Assembly: GCA_018057925.1 (NCBI GenBank)
Contig: JAGPCT010000031.1
Span: 1-41,952, forward strand
Reading direction: 5' to 3'
Length of the DNA: 41,952 nt
Origin: Saprospiraceae bacterium
Lineage (GTDB): Bacteria; Bacteroidota; Bacteroidia; Chitinophagales; Saprospiraceae
In this document: piece after piece, positions 33,224 through 40,623 of the stretch
Numbering within the stretch: position 1 is the first letter of the stretch
Layout of the letters: each line of letters starts with the position of its first letter
Made by a program: the position numbers and the translations under genes
Notes under the pieces: generated by a model
The model's input: the letters and a program-made list of their open reading frames with translations, nothing else
Databases searched by the model: none
What the model was told of the DNA's origin: nothing

Positions 33224-34921
33224 TCAGTTGCCGGTCAACACTCCCGATACATTCCAAGAACTAAAACTGCTCCCTTCCGGCGTCCCCTGAGGTATCTTCA
33301 CTTTAAGCGTATGCTTTCCGGGAAGAATGTCTCCCAAAGGTATCAAGAAAGGGTTGGTCACCGTGCCCGGACACCAGTTGGACCGACTGAAATCCGATGA
33401 TGATAAGCCATCCCCAAAGTTGCCGGATGCCGGATTATACAAGCGATAGGAGCCGCAATCTTCCTTCCATGGAATCGTCTTCCACACTTCTTTTCCATCG
33501 ACCTCAATCGTATTGACTTTTGGAACAAATTCATCTCCATTGCCCCATCCACCATGGCCGGTAGTGATATAGCGCAGAGATGCATTCCTTACAGTATCCG
33601 TAAGTTCAAGGTTGACAATCAATCCGTTATCACTGTCAAACATCGTGCCATAGTCTTGTCCTGCCATCTCCATGATATTGAGTGTATTGAATAAAGGAAT
33701 GACTTTCGTCGGTATTCGACTTGCTTCACCGCCATCGTGGATAGTAATATTTAAGTCTATGATGTGCCCACCTTTGTCATAATTACCGATAAAGACGCCT
33801 ATATAAACATCCTTACCATCCAACTGTTGACTATATGCCGTAATGTCTTGCCGATAAAAAACATCATTATGCCAATCTTTGTCTTTCAATTTCAAATAGT
33901 TATATTGTCCGATTCCGAATGGAGTAAAAAACCGCATTAACTCCAAAGCCGGACTGAAATCAGGTGTAGCAACCACTCCGTAATACTTCTTACCATTGCC
34001 ATTTTCATAGACAGGCATAGCTTGAACGCCCGATTTTAGCCCATCTAAGAAAGATGTCTTCTTGTCCTCCGGGATCATAAATACCGTGCCCGTTCGGTCA
34101 TAAGCATCCCCCGATGAACGCTCCCTGAGGTCAACAAAGATGTTTTTCGCTGCTTTTAATGGTGGAAAATGAATTTTCTTCAAGACAATAGTTCCGTGAG
34201 CAAAGCGAAGAACGCCTTCCGTAGTGGAAGCTGTATCAGAAAAATTAATCCTTTGATTCGAAAAAACCGGAATCGTGGTAAACCTGCTTTTCCATATCCT
34301 ATCCCTATACGTCAATACATCGATAGCCCTCACTGCTGCCGTGCTGTATGAAGGAGGGAGGGAGACGTTTCCTTTATTTATTTCTATGGCCGTCGTAGCT
34401 GAATTGCCATTGCGAATCACTTCAAGAACTAAACCCAGGTCTTGCCCTAATATTGTCGGTGCAGCCTTTATTTTTGCCTCCTTGGTGTACCAAACTTCGT
34501 ATTGATTGGAGTTGATGACCGTTGTTGCCTTCTTACAAGTGTAACCCAAAATAACCTTACTTCCTTCCTGAAAGTCCCATTTTTGGCCGTTAATGGCATT
34601 GCTATCAATCGTATGAATGACAGTCTCCGGATTGAGAACAGCGTAAAGCAATTGGTTATTCGTCTTGCGATCGATACAGTAAAATTCAAACGGAAACTCT
34701 GTCTTACCCTTCATATCCTTTTCTTTCGTCACCAATGTTTTGTCCCCATTAGTAATGACGAAGGTTCTGTTTTGCTCAGGGTTGGTCTTTCCATTAACCG
34801 AAGTAGCATAAATAATCGTGGTGACCTTGTCTTTTGCAGAAAACACAGATTGAGCTTGCAATACATTCAAGCTTGCCAAAACCATTACGGTAACATTCAA
34901 TAAAATCTTTATCGATGTCAT
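33224..34921 (-). CDS. Secreted GLPGLI-like/PNGase F fusion protein
   Basis: A 565-aa exported protein. Residues 1-24 form a signal peptide (ending LQAQ). The N-terminal part (about 25-185) looks like a GLPGLI-type domain (DFQEGSKVILGYTCKKATTVIN, then YEVWYTKE). The C-terminal two thirds match peptide-N-glycosidase F: RSSGDAYDRTGTVFMIP contains Asp275, which fits catalytic Asp60 of the Flavobacterium enzyme, and GHGGWGNGDEFVPKVNTI plus DCGSYRLYNPASGNFGDGLS belong to the C-terminal domain. PNGase F releases N-glycans from asparagine. ATG at 34921 places the signal peptide at the N-terminus; the ATG at 34993 would add 24 residues. Signal-bearing enzymes of this type let a bacterium use eukaryotic or archaeal N-glycoproteins (inference). 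Confidence 0.85.
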   Translation of the reverse strand: MTSIKILLNVTVMVLASLNVLQAQSVFSAKDKVTTIIYATSVNGKTNPEQNRTFVITNGDKTLVTKEKDMKGKTEFPFEFYCIDRKTNNQLLYAVLNPETVIHTIDSNAINGQKWDFQEGSKVILGYTCKKATTVINSNQYEVWYTKEAKIKAAPTILGQDLGLVLEVIRNGNSATTAIEINKGNVSLPPSYSTAAVRAIDVLTYRDRIWKSRFTTIPVFSNQRINFSDTASTTEGVLRFAHGTIVLKKIHFPPLKAAKNIFVDLRERSSGDAYDRTGTVFMIPEDKKTSFLDGLKSGVQAMPVYENGNGKKYYGVVATPDFSPALELMRFFTPFGIGQYNYLKLKDKDWHNDVFYRQDITAYSQQLDGKDVYIGVFIGNYDKGGHIIDLNITIHDGGEASRIPTKVIPLFNTLNIMEMAGQDYGTMFDSDNGLIVNLELTDTVRNASLRYITTGHGGWGNGDEFVPKVNTIEVDGKEVWKTIPWKEDCGSYRLYNPASGNFGDGLSSSDFSRSNWCPGTVTNPFLIPLGDILPGKHTLKVKIPQGTPEGSSFSSWNVSGVLTGN

Positions 34922-35109
34922 ATTTAAACGAAAATTAGCTTTAAAAAAATGTTTAATATGCGGTACAATTTGCATGCTTTGCCGGTTTATCAAATGAATA
35001 GAAAAAAAGTAAATATATAACTTTCGTTTCGAAGTTGCCCATATCTTGACAAGTAATGAATTTTAGGAATGGCGTAAAATATGTCTTTATTATGGCAGAC
35101 TTCATTTTT

Positions 35110-35204
35110 AATTCGAATTCAACAATAAAGGCTTTGAAAAACCGTATATTGCTGATTATGAATCCTAAATCGATTCCGCATTTGTCTAATACGGAATTTG
35201 GGTT
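35110..35204 (+). repeat. 150-bp branched palindromic repeat, copy E (internally deleted)
   Basis: About 95 bp. It has hairpin 1 and hairpin 3 and the right terminus GAATTTGGGTT, but a clean internal deletion removes all of hairpin 2: GCTGATTATGA joins directly to ATCCTAAATCGATTCCGC. The region 34922-35395 around it lies between divergent genes and shows no gene. Confidence 0.85.
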
Positions 35205-35395
35205 AAAGACTATATTTATGCCTATTATTTGAATTTAGGGTTATCAAAAGCCTAATCCAAAAAAGATTTATTAAAACAAGAACTTAAAAACCGATTATCC
35301 TTACTTCAATGCACCAAATACAAGTTTATAGTAATTTTATATGTTAATAGACTGTTAATGTTATTTAATTTTAATTTTCAAAACAATTGACTATA

Positions 35396-36103
35396 ATGAC
35401 ACGTATTACATTAAATCTTATGCTTTTATTTCTGATGATTACAGCATTCTCCTGCACTAAAGACAATAAAGCTAATTTATCTGAAAGTACTCCTTACACC
35501 ACTCATTTTGATTACCCAATCAATAATTTTAGTGGACCTTCCACAGACGACTCAATACAGGCATACCTTCACGATTATTGTATAGAAATTGAAGGATTAT
35601 TAAATGGTTCTGTGCCAATAGATACCCTTGATTACTATTTAAATGAAATCAATACGAATCCTTCCGACTCTTTGTATTATTCCAATTTATTTGCTGTGAA
35701 TCACTTCCAAAATTATAGTGGATATATATCATCCATGCATAAACTGTCTATTTATATAAATGCTAACTATAGCAACCAGCCGGATTCTATTTTATTAGAA
35801 GTTATTAAAAATGCGTACCTTACAAATGTTCATGCCGTTTCTAATTATTCAACCGGCATAGAACAAAGGCAAGATCCTTGCAAGGATTATAAGGATTGTA
35901 TTGGAACTGCAAAAAATACAGCTTATAATACAGGAAGAAATGTCGTCCTTTCAAGTATTGCAGCAGGACTTTTCGGAGGAGGAGCACCTGGATTTGCCAT
36001 CGTGATGACAGGAGGAGCACTGCTCATGTTAGATCAATATGAAATAGTTAAAAAAGCATGCTGCAATACCGCAGCCAAACAAAATAAATGTTGTGAATCA
36101 TAA
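35396..36103 (+). CDS. Unknown lipoprotein with hydrophobic Gly-rich segment and Cys-rich tail
   Basis: A 235-aa lipoprotein. The signal runs MTRITLNLMLLFLMITAFSC, so Cys20 would be lipidated. Residues about 25-165 are polar with many Tyr, Asn and Ser. Then NTGRNVVLSSIAAGLFGGGA and FAIVMTGGALLML form a hydrophobic Gly/Ala-rich stretch (about 180-215) that could insert in a membrane. The C-terminus has KKACCNTAAKQNKCCES, with two CC pairs. I do not recognise a family. The start is ATG 35396 rather than the upstream TTG. A small membrane protein follows 11 bases later, and the 3' end of this gene plus that neighbour is duplicated further downstream. A secreted toxin with a membrane-active C-terminus is one possibility, not shown. 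Confidence 0.7.
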   Translation: MTRITLNLMLLFLMITAFSCTKDNKANLSESTPYTTHFDYPINNFSGPSTDDSIQAYLHDYCIEIEGLLNGSVPIDTLDYYLNEINTNPSDSLYYSNLFAVNHFQNYSGYISSMHKLSIYINANYSNQPDSILLEVIKNAYLTNVHAVSNYSTGIEQRQDPCKDYKDCIGTAKNTAYNTGRNVVLSSIAAGLFGGGAPGFAIVMTGGALLMLDQYEIVKKACCNTAAKQNKCCES

Positions 36104-36114
36104 ATATTAATATT

Positions 36115-36387
36115 ATGTTTAAAACAAGAGATTATTCGCCACCTTCTTATAGGCTAATGTTTTATTCATTTATCGCTTATCTATTAATTAATGCGTATTT
36201 AACACAAATATTTCACATAAATAATCCTTATCTTCATGGATTGATAATGTTGGCCGTTTTAGCATTCATCCATATTCGGGTTAAGAAAATTGAAAAATCA
36301 AATACGTATCTTATGGCTAGTCCATGGTTTTACCTTTTAGCTTTTGTTTGTTATATAGCTATGGTTTTATATATCTATACCCATTGA
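36115..36387 (+). CDS. Small multi-pass membrane protein, copy 1 of a duplicated module
   Basis: A 90-aa protein with about three hydrophobic helices (about 15-33, 37-52 and 66-88). The C-terminal 35 residues, from KKIEKSNTYLMASPWFY to LYIYTH, are almost identical to the end of the protein encoded at 36484-36768, while the N-terminal half has diverged; the openings FKTRDYSPPSYRL and FKPRDFKPQSYRL are still recognisably related. It is probably co-transcribed with the lipoprotein gene upstream. The function is unknown; an immunity-type role is speculative. Confidence 0.72.
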   Translation: MFKTRDYSPPSYRLMFYSFIAYLLINAYLTQIFHINNPYLHGLIMLAVLAFIHIRVKKIEKSNTYLMASPWFYLLAFVCYIAMVLYIYTH

Positions 36388-36410
36388 TTGGAACATTGAG
36401 CGTCATCTAT

Positions 36411-36487
36411 ATGTTGAACAATATGAAATAGATAAAAAAGCATGTTGCAATACGGCAGCTCAACAAAATAAATGTTGTGAACAATGA
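36411..36487 (+). pseudogene. Remnant of the lipoprotein 3' end (duplicated fragment)
   Basis: In the frame from 36416, 23 codons beginning EQYEIDKKACCNTAA and ending NKCCEQ before TGA at 36485 repeat the last residues of the lipoprotein gene ending at 36103 (DQYEIVKKACCNTAAKQNKCCES). There is no start codon or upstream part of the gene. The fragment marks the left part of a roughly 360-bp tandem duplication, and its stop overlaps the start of the second small membrane gene. Confidence 0.8.
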
Positions 36488-36768
36488 AAATGAATAGTAT
36501 ATTTAAACCAAGAGATTTTAAACCACAATCTTATAGATTAGGTATTTGGTGCATGATTGCAATTTTTGCTAGTCAAGTCATTTTTGTTGAAATGCTACAC
36601 GTGCCTACTTTTGTGAACATGTTAATTCCTACTTCAATTTTAGTATTTGCGCATATCAAAATCAAGAAAATTGAAAAATCAAATACCTATCTTATGGCTA
36701 GTCCATGGTTTTACATTTTAGCTTTTGTTTGTTATATAGCTATGGTTTTATATATCTATACCCATTGA
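36484..36768 (+). CDS. Small multi-pass membrane protein, copy 2 of a duplicated module
   Basis: A 94-aa paralogue of the protein at 36115-36387, with about three hydrophobic helices. The final 34 residues differ from copy 1 at a single position (WFYIL instead of WFYLL), and the DNA there differs at only about three bases, including synonymous sites. The first 55 residues share little beyond FKPRD and SYRL. The ATG overlaps the stop of the lipoprotein remnant; an in-frame ATG at 36490 is an alternative. The function is unknown. Confidence 0.7.
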   Translation: MKMNSIFKPRDFKPQSYRLGIWCMIAIFASQVIFVEMLHVPTFVNMLIPTSILVFAHIKIKKIEKSNTYLMASPWFYILAFVCYIAMVLYIYTH

Positions 36769-36971
36769 TTGAGCTTATTGACAAATGTACTATTGAATAA
36801 ACTATGTTTAGTTGTATTTTTAAAAATTTCAATAAAGTTTAAAATCTGGTAATACACTGCATATCAATTTGAAAAATATTATTTATTCCATATATTTAGT
36901 CACATTTACGAATAAGGATTAAAAAAATAAAATGGCTATAATTGTGTTCGAAGGGTAAATAATCTTTCTTC
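36769..36971. other. AT-rich intergenic stretch after the duplicated module
   Basis: Part of a gap of about 530 bases before the surface operon. This part is AT-rich with no gene, terminator or strong hairpin. The rest of the gap is filled by repeat copy B, a solitary hairpin and the promoter of the next operon. Confidence 0.4.
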
Positions 36972-37121
36972 AACCTGAATTCAGCAGTAAAGGTTTTGAA
37001 AAACCGTATAGTGCTGATTATGAGGGTTAATCCCGATGTACGAATCGTTTCAATGGTTTACAGAAACCTTTGATTACGAGTCGTAAATCGATTCCGCACT
37101 TGCTAATGCGGAATTTGGGTT
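36972..37121 (+). repeat. 150-bp branched palindromic repeat, copy B (complete)
   Basis: It starts AACCTGAATTC and ends GAATTTGGGTT, about 90 percent identical to copy A. Hairpin 3 is perfect here (ATTCCGCA/TGCGGAAT), whereas copy A has mismatches. Confidence 0.9.
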
Positions 37122-37248
37122 CAATAGATATATTTTCAATTTTTTTCGATTAGAACCAACCATCTTTATTCTTTCACGTCTTTATTAATAATCGTAAGGG
37201 GAAATTTAGTTTTCTTCATCTATTGAAAATAGAATAACTTTATCCCAC

Positions 37249-37273
37249 ATTCCACATTAGATAAAGTGGAATC
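37249..37273. repeat. Solitary hairpin related to hairpin 3 of the 150-bp repeat
   Basis: ATTCCAC and GTGGAAT pair perfectly around ATTAGATAAA. Compared with ATTCCGC/GCGGAAT in copy B, one G-C pair is replaced by A-T on both sides, a compensatory change. It lies 128 bases right of copy B and just upstream of a promoter box. Confidence 0.55.
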
Positions 37274-37282
37274 TTTTATATT

Positions 37283-37290
37283 TAGTTTTG
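37283..37290 (+). promoter_or_regulatory. Candidate -7 promoter box of the surface-protein operon
   Basis: TAGTTTTG matches TAnnTTTG exactly and ends 7 bases before the ATG at 37298, which would give a nearly leaderless mRNA, the same spacing as at the leader peptide near 24572. Confidence 0.45.
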
Positions 37291-37297
37291 TTAGAAT

Positions 37298-37831
37298 ATG
37301 AAGATTGTCAAAGTATTTTTGTTTTTTGGTCTGATATGTTTGAGCATGTCGTCTTGCGTACAAGAAGTTGAGGGTCCGCCCGAAAGTGTATCAGGCTATG
37401 CACCCATATATTTAGCCAATACAGATACGGATACAGTAAGCTTTGAAGACCCCCAACCGACGGTAAGGCCTGGCAAAATCGTGTTATTAGACTCCTTGCT
37501 CTTTCAGGTAGAACAATATCAAGGGATACACATCATAGACCTTTCCGACCCTGACAATGCAGTAAAAATAGGATTCTATAAGATTTTTGGCTGTAGCCAA
37601 CTGACGATCCAGGGGCATTATATGTACACCAATTCGGGCAGAAACTTTATTGTTATAGACATGCTAAACCTTATGAATCCCAAAGTGACAGATTTCAGAA
37701 AGGATTATCTTGCTGTATTTTCTTTTCCGCCTCCCCCCGCCAATAGTTACTTTGAATGCCCCGACGCTTCAAAGGGAATCATCATTGGTTGGGAAAGCAA
37801 AATATTAAAAAAACCTACTTGTAGATATTAA
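37298..37831 (+). CDS. LVIVD-type repeat lipoprotein
   Basis: A 177-aa lipoprotein, with signal ending CLSMSSC (Cys19). The mature protein contains beta-propeller-like repeats of the LVIVD kind: YQGIHIIDLSDPDNAVKIGFYKI and NFIVIDMLNLMNPKVTDF. These repeats are common in surface proteins of Bacteroidota; their ligands are unknown. The C-terminus ends with GWESKILKKPTCRY after a Pro-rich stretch (PPPPANSYFECP). It is the first gene of an apparent three-gene operon, 17 bases before the next. Confidence 0.78.
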   Translation: MKIVKVFLFFGLICLSMSSCVQEVEGPPESVSGYAPIYLANTDTDTVSFEDPQPTVRPGKIVLLDSLLFQVEQYQGIHIIDLSDPDNAVKIGFYKIFGCSQLTIQGHYMYTNSGRNFIVIDMLNLMNPKVTDFRKDYLAVFSFPPPPANSYFECPDASKGIIIGWESKILKKPTCRY

Positions 37832-37848
37832 AAATAAAATAATGTAAC

Positions 37849-38595
37849 ATGAAAAATCTTATAACTCTTTTTATCATCGGACTTTTGATCGTCGGTTGTT
37901 CCAAAGATATCGGTACTGGTGAGCAATTCAATGCGTCCAGCAGCAGCAAATCAGGCTCCACAGCCTCTATGCTTACCTATCAAGGGTATTTGTATTTCTT
38001 AGACAACAGCACAATTCGCACCTTTAGCCTTGCTGATCCGGCGCATCCTTTAGAGACGTCACAAGTAAAAATTTCTGCCATTGCTGAAACAATTTTTGCA
38101 TACGAAAATGCACTATACATCGGTACCCGCACAGGCGTCTTGGCATATAGCCTTGCTGACAAATCAAAGCCTGTCTATCAGGATAATGTTATGCACTGGC
38201 CAGCATTTGACCCGGTCATCATCCATGGCAATTACGGATATTCAACCACAAGAACAGGTGATAATGAAACCAATGGGAGCGGATTATTAACCATACTGGA
38301 TGTTACAGATAGACTTAATCCATTTGCACTGAGCACGATTTCACAAGAATATCCTTATGGACTGGGCGCTACTGACAACTATCTTTATGTGTGCAATGGT
38401 GGATTTGGAATAAACATCTTCAAAATCAATACAGATAATGGAATGCTGGACTTTTCTTCAAATCTAAAAACCGATCCGGTATATGATTGTATCATCAGTG
38501 AAGAGTTGATGATATGCCAAATGAAGTCCGGTATCGGAATCTATGACATCAGTGCTCCTGAAAAGCCCGTCTTAATTCAAAAAATAAGCAACTAA
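37849..38595 (+). CDS. LVIVD-type repeat lipoprotein (second)
   Basis: A 248-aa lipoprotein with signal MKNLITLFIIGLLIVGC (Cys17). After a Ser-rich linker (ASSSSKSGSTAS) come five or so beta-propeller-like repeats, such as FLDNSTIRTFSLADPAHPLE, GVLAYSLADKSKPVYQ, LLTILDVTDRLNPFALS and GIGIYDISAPEKPVLIQ. It is probably exposed at the cell surface or in the periplasm. Its stop codon overlaps the start of the beta-barrel gene by one base (TAATG), a strong sign of translational coupling. Confidence 0.82.
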   Translation: MKNLITLFIIGLLIVGCSKDIGTGEQFNASSSSKSGSTASMLTYQGYLYFLDNSTIRTFSLADPAHPLETSQVKISAIAETIFAYENALYIGTRTGVLAYSLADKSKPVYQDNVMHWPAFDPVIIHGNYGYSTTRTGDNETNGSGLLTILDVTDRLNPFALSTISQEYPYGLGATDNYLYVCNGGFGINIFKINTDNGMLDFSSNLKTDPVYDCIISEELMICQMKSGIGIYDISAPEKPVLIQKISN

Positions 38596-39287
38596 TGGTA
38601 TTGCGCTACTGGTTTGTTTTCTTATTATTTCCCACTATTCTTCAAGCTCAGGATCCGATTGTAACGGAATATCGCATCATTAAGGATGCTTTCCACATAG
38701 TACCTATCAGTCCTACAACCAAGGGCAATACGATAGGTATTGGGTATGCCCGGCCTATAGCTCCTAAGTGGATGGTGCATGGAACCGTTGCCTATCTATT
38801 TGACAGCTTCTTAGACGGCAATCCGGTACACGCTGCGGGCATTCATTTTACACCTTCCCTGATTTATTTTCCGGGGGTGATAGATAATTATAAAGGCTTT
38901 ACATTGGGTGTAGAAATCCCTTTTTACTATTATCGCATGAAAAAATCAGACTGGGTCGATGTGACGATCATCAATGAAACCGGGTCAATTAGCTATGAAC
39001 AATTCCAAGAAGTCCGGCCTCATGCTATACAATTTGGCTTAGCGGGAAGAGTAGGACTTAGGACGCATAAGGTAAATAAAACCTTCTTTTGGCAACCGAA
39101 CTTTTGCCTTGGTTTTCTGCGTCAAAGTTTAGTAGGTTACACCGAAAATCCCGATATAATAAATGGCTTTATACAGTCAACAGTCTTTTCGGACCAAAGT
39201 GCTAATATCGCGCCTTATATCCGATTAGAAATAGCTTTTGGGTTGTACAGATATTCTAATACAACAATAAAAACGATAGAATTTTAG
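38595..39287 (+). CDS. Outer-membrane beta-barrel-like protein
   Basis: A 230-aa exported protein with signal peptide 1-19 (FVFLLFPTILQAQ). The mature part has the alternating polar/aromatic pattern of a small barrel of 8 to 10 strands (IGIGYARPIAPKWMVHGTVA, FTLGVEIPFYYYRMKK, IQFGLAGRVGLRTH, IAPYIRLEIAFGLYRYS). I recognise no defined family. Coupling to two LVIVD lipoproteins suggests a surface complex. The start ATG overlaps the previous stop. Confidence 0.72.
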   Translation: MVLRYWFVFLLFPTILQAQDPIVTEYRIIKDAFHIVPISPTTKGNTIGIGYARPIAPKWMVHGTVAYLFDSFLDGNPVHAAGIHFTPSLIYFPGVIDNYKGFTLGVEIPFYYYRMKKSDWVDVTIINETGSISYEQFQEVRPHAIQFGLAGRVGLRTHKVNKTFFWQPNFCLGFLRQSLVGYTENPDIINGFIQSTVFSDQSANIAPYIRLEIAFGLYRYSNTTIKTIEF

Positions 39288-39304
39288 TCCTTTTCGATTA
39301 AAAC

Positions 39305-40078
39305 TCAATTACAACAAGACGGGTTTAAGTTGCGTTGAAGGTCAAATAGTATTCTATTCTTATACCACGTTCCGACGGCATCCGTCCAGGCAATGTGTAT
39401 GCCACGCCATCCATCTAAAATACCCAAATGGATAAAGTAAGTAATCAGAAATTTGAAAAATGGACTCAATAAAATAAATAACCAATTGGTTCTTTTACCT
39501 TTTCTAAAGCGATCTTGGGCAGATAAAAGAGCATAGTTTTTAACCTTTTTAAGCCGCTGTGAGAACGATTCATACGAATAATGAATAAGTTTACCTTTTA
39601 GCTTTTTAATTGTCATAGAAGGGTGGAAATTCAACTTCTCGTGGACATATTCACCCTTCCAATGTGCCTTATTCCGATCAAATAATCTTGGAATCCAATC
39701 AGGGTTCCAATGGCAGAAGCGAATCCACTTACCGCAATAATAATTGGCTCTATCCAAAAGGTAAATAGTATTGTTGTCAAATACTTCTTTTTGAATAGAC
39801 TCGATCAACTTTTCTGAAAGGACTTCATCTGAATCAATAGAAAGAATTAAATTATGATATGCCAAGCCATTACCTACATTTTTCGTAGCACTGTAACCCA
39901 ACCAAGGTTGATGGACAATACGTGCTCCCAAGTCAGAGGCAATTTCCACGGTTTCGTCCTCACTTCCGGAATCAAGTACAATGATATCATCTGAGATTCG
40001 ACGGGCGGCGCCTATAACTTCACCAATGCGCAAAGATGCGTTATTGGCAATGATTACTACAGATATTGGGGTATTCAA
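39305..40078 (-). CDS. Family 2 glycosyltransferase, WaaE/KdtX-like
   Basis: A 257-aa GT-A glycosyltransferase. The nucleotide-sugar region SVVIIANNASLRIGEVIGAA is at the N-terminus, followed by DDIIVLDSGSEDETVEIA and LILSIDSDEVLS, whose Asp residues bind the metal. RANYYCGKWIRFCHWNPDWIPRLFDR at about 114-140 is typical of the WaaE/KdtX group that adds glucose to the inner core of lipopolysaccharide. The frame has no ATG near its start; TTG at 40078 begins MNTPISVVII. It lies 16 bases after the DUF805 gene, on the same strand, so they probably form an operon. Confidence 0.87.
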   Translation of the reverse strand: MNTPISVVIIANNASLRIGEVIGAARRISDDIIVLDSGSEDETVEIASDLGARIVHQPWLGYSATKNVGNGLAYHNLILSIDSDEVLSEKLIESIQKEVFDNNTIYLLDRANYYCGKWIRFCHWNPDWIPRLFDRNKAHWKGEYVHEKLNFHPSMTIKKLKGKLIHYSYESFSQRLKKVKNYALLSAQDRFRKGKRTNWLFILLSPFFKFLITYFIHLGILDGWRGIHIAWTDAVGTWYKNRILFDLQRNLNPSCCN

Positions 40079-40094
40079 TACAATCTAATTTGGA

Positions 40095-40409
40095 TCACAT
40101 CTCGAGTCGCGGATTATTTCCATAGGTATTTTGTCCTTTATCACCGGGATTAAGAGCAATACACAAATTATAAAAAGGGATAAAAAATACAAAACCAATC
40201 TTACCTGTATCCTGCATTCTTCGCATTCCGGTAGCTAAAAAAGGTATCAACAGTATCAATCCGATGTAGGCAGGTAACATCCGAAAATTGATTAATTCAC
40301 CAATAAAGCCAAAAAAAAGTAGTGTAAATATAATAAAGAACAACAACCCCCAAAATTCAATTCGGCTGGCTCTTCCTTTAATATCCACCCATTTTCGAAG
40401 AAATTGCAT
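40095..40409 (-). CDS. DUF805 small membrane protein
   Basis: A 104-aa membrane protein with two to three helices (about 22-40, 48-65, 75-88). WVDIKGRASRIEFWGLLFF at the start and LIPFLATGMRRMQDTGK in the middle match DUF805, with the conserved Arg-Arg-x-x-D-x-Gly. FVFFIPFYNLCIALNPGDKGQNTYGNNP is the usual family C-terminus. The role is unknown. It is the first gene of a minus-strand pair with the glycosyltransferase. Confidence 0.88.
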   Translation of the reverse strand: MQFLRKWVDIKGRASRIEFWGLLFFIIFTLLFFGFIGELINFRMLPAYIGLILLIPFLATGMRRMQDTGKIGFVFFIPFYNLCIALNPGDKGQNTYGNNPRLEM

Positions 40410-40433
40410 ACGTTAGCATTTTGTTTGAGTAGG

Positions 40434-40441
40434 CAAAGTTA
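40434..40441 (-). promoter_or_regulatory. Candidate -7 promoter box of the DUF805-glycosyltransferase unit
   Basis: TAACTTTG on the minus strand matches TAnnTTTG and ends 24 bases before the ATG at 40409. No -33 box stands out. Confidence 0.4.
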
Positions 40442-40623
40442 CAAATAGTACGAACATAGTATGGTGTTTTTTATTAAAACTTCAAGACTGACTTTTATTT
40501 GAACAGAAGTCTCTTCCTGAAAGTGAATTGGATTGATAATGGCAATATCTTCGACATTTTTACTATATTTCAAATTTTACATATTAAATTGCCCAATATT
40601 GTTGGGTGTAGGTGACCGGAGAT

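Noticed and set aside
5271-37121. CRISPR array as explanation of the repeated intergenic sequences
   Set aside because: Copies are 95-151 bp, far apart, in both orientations, with no regular spacers and no cas genes.
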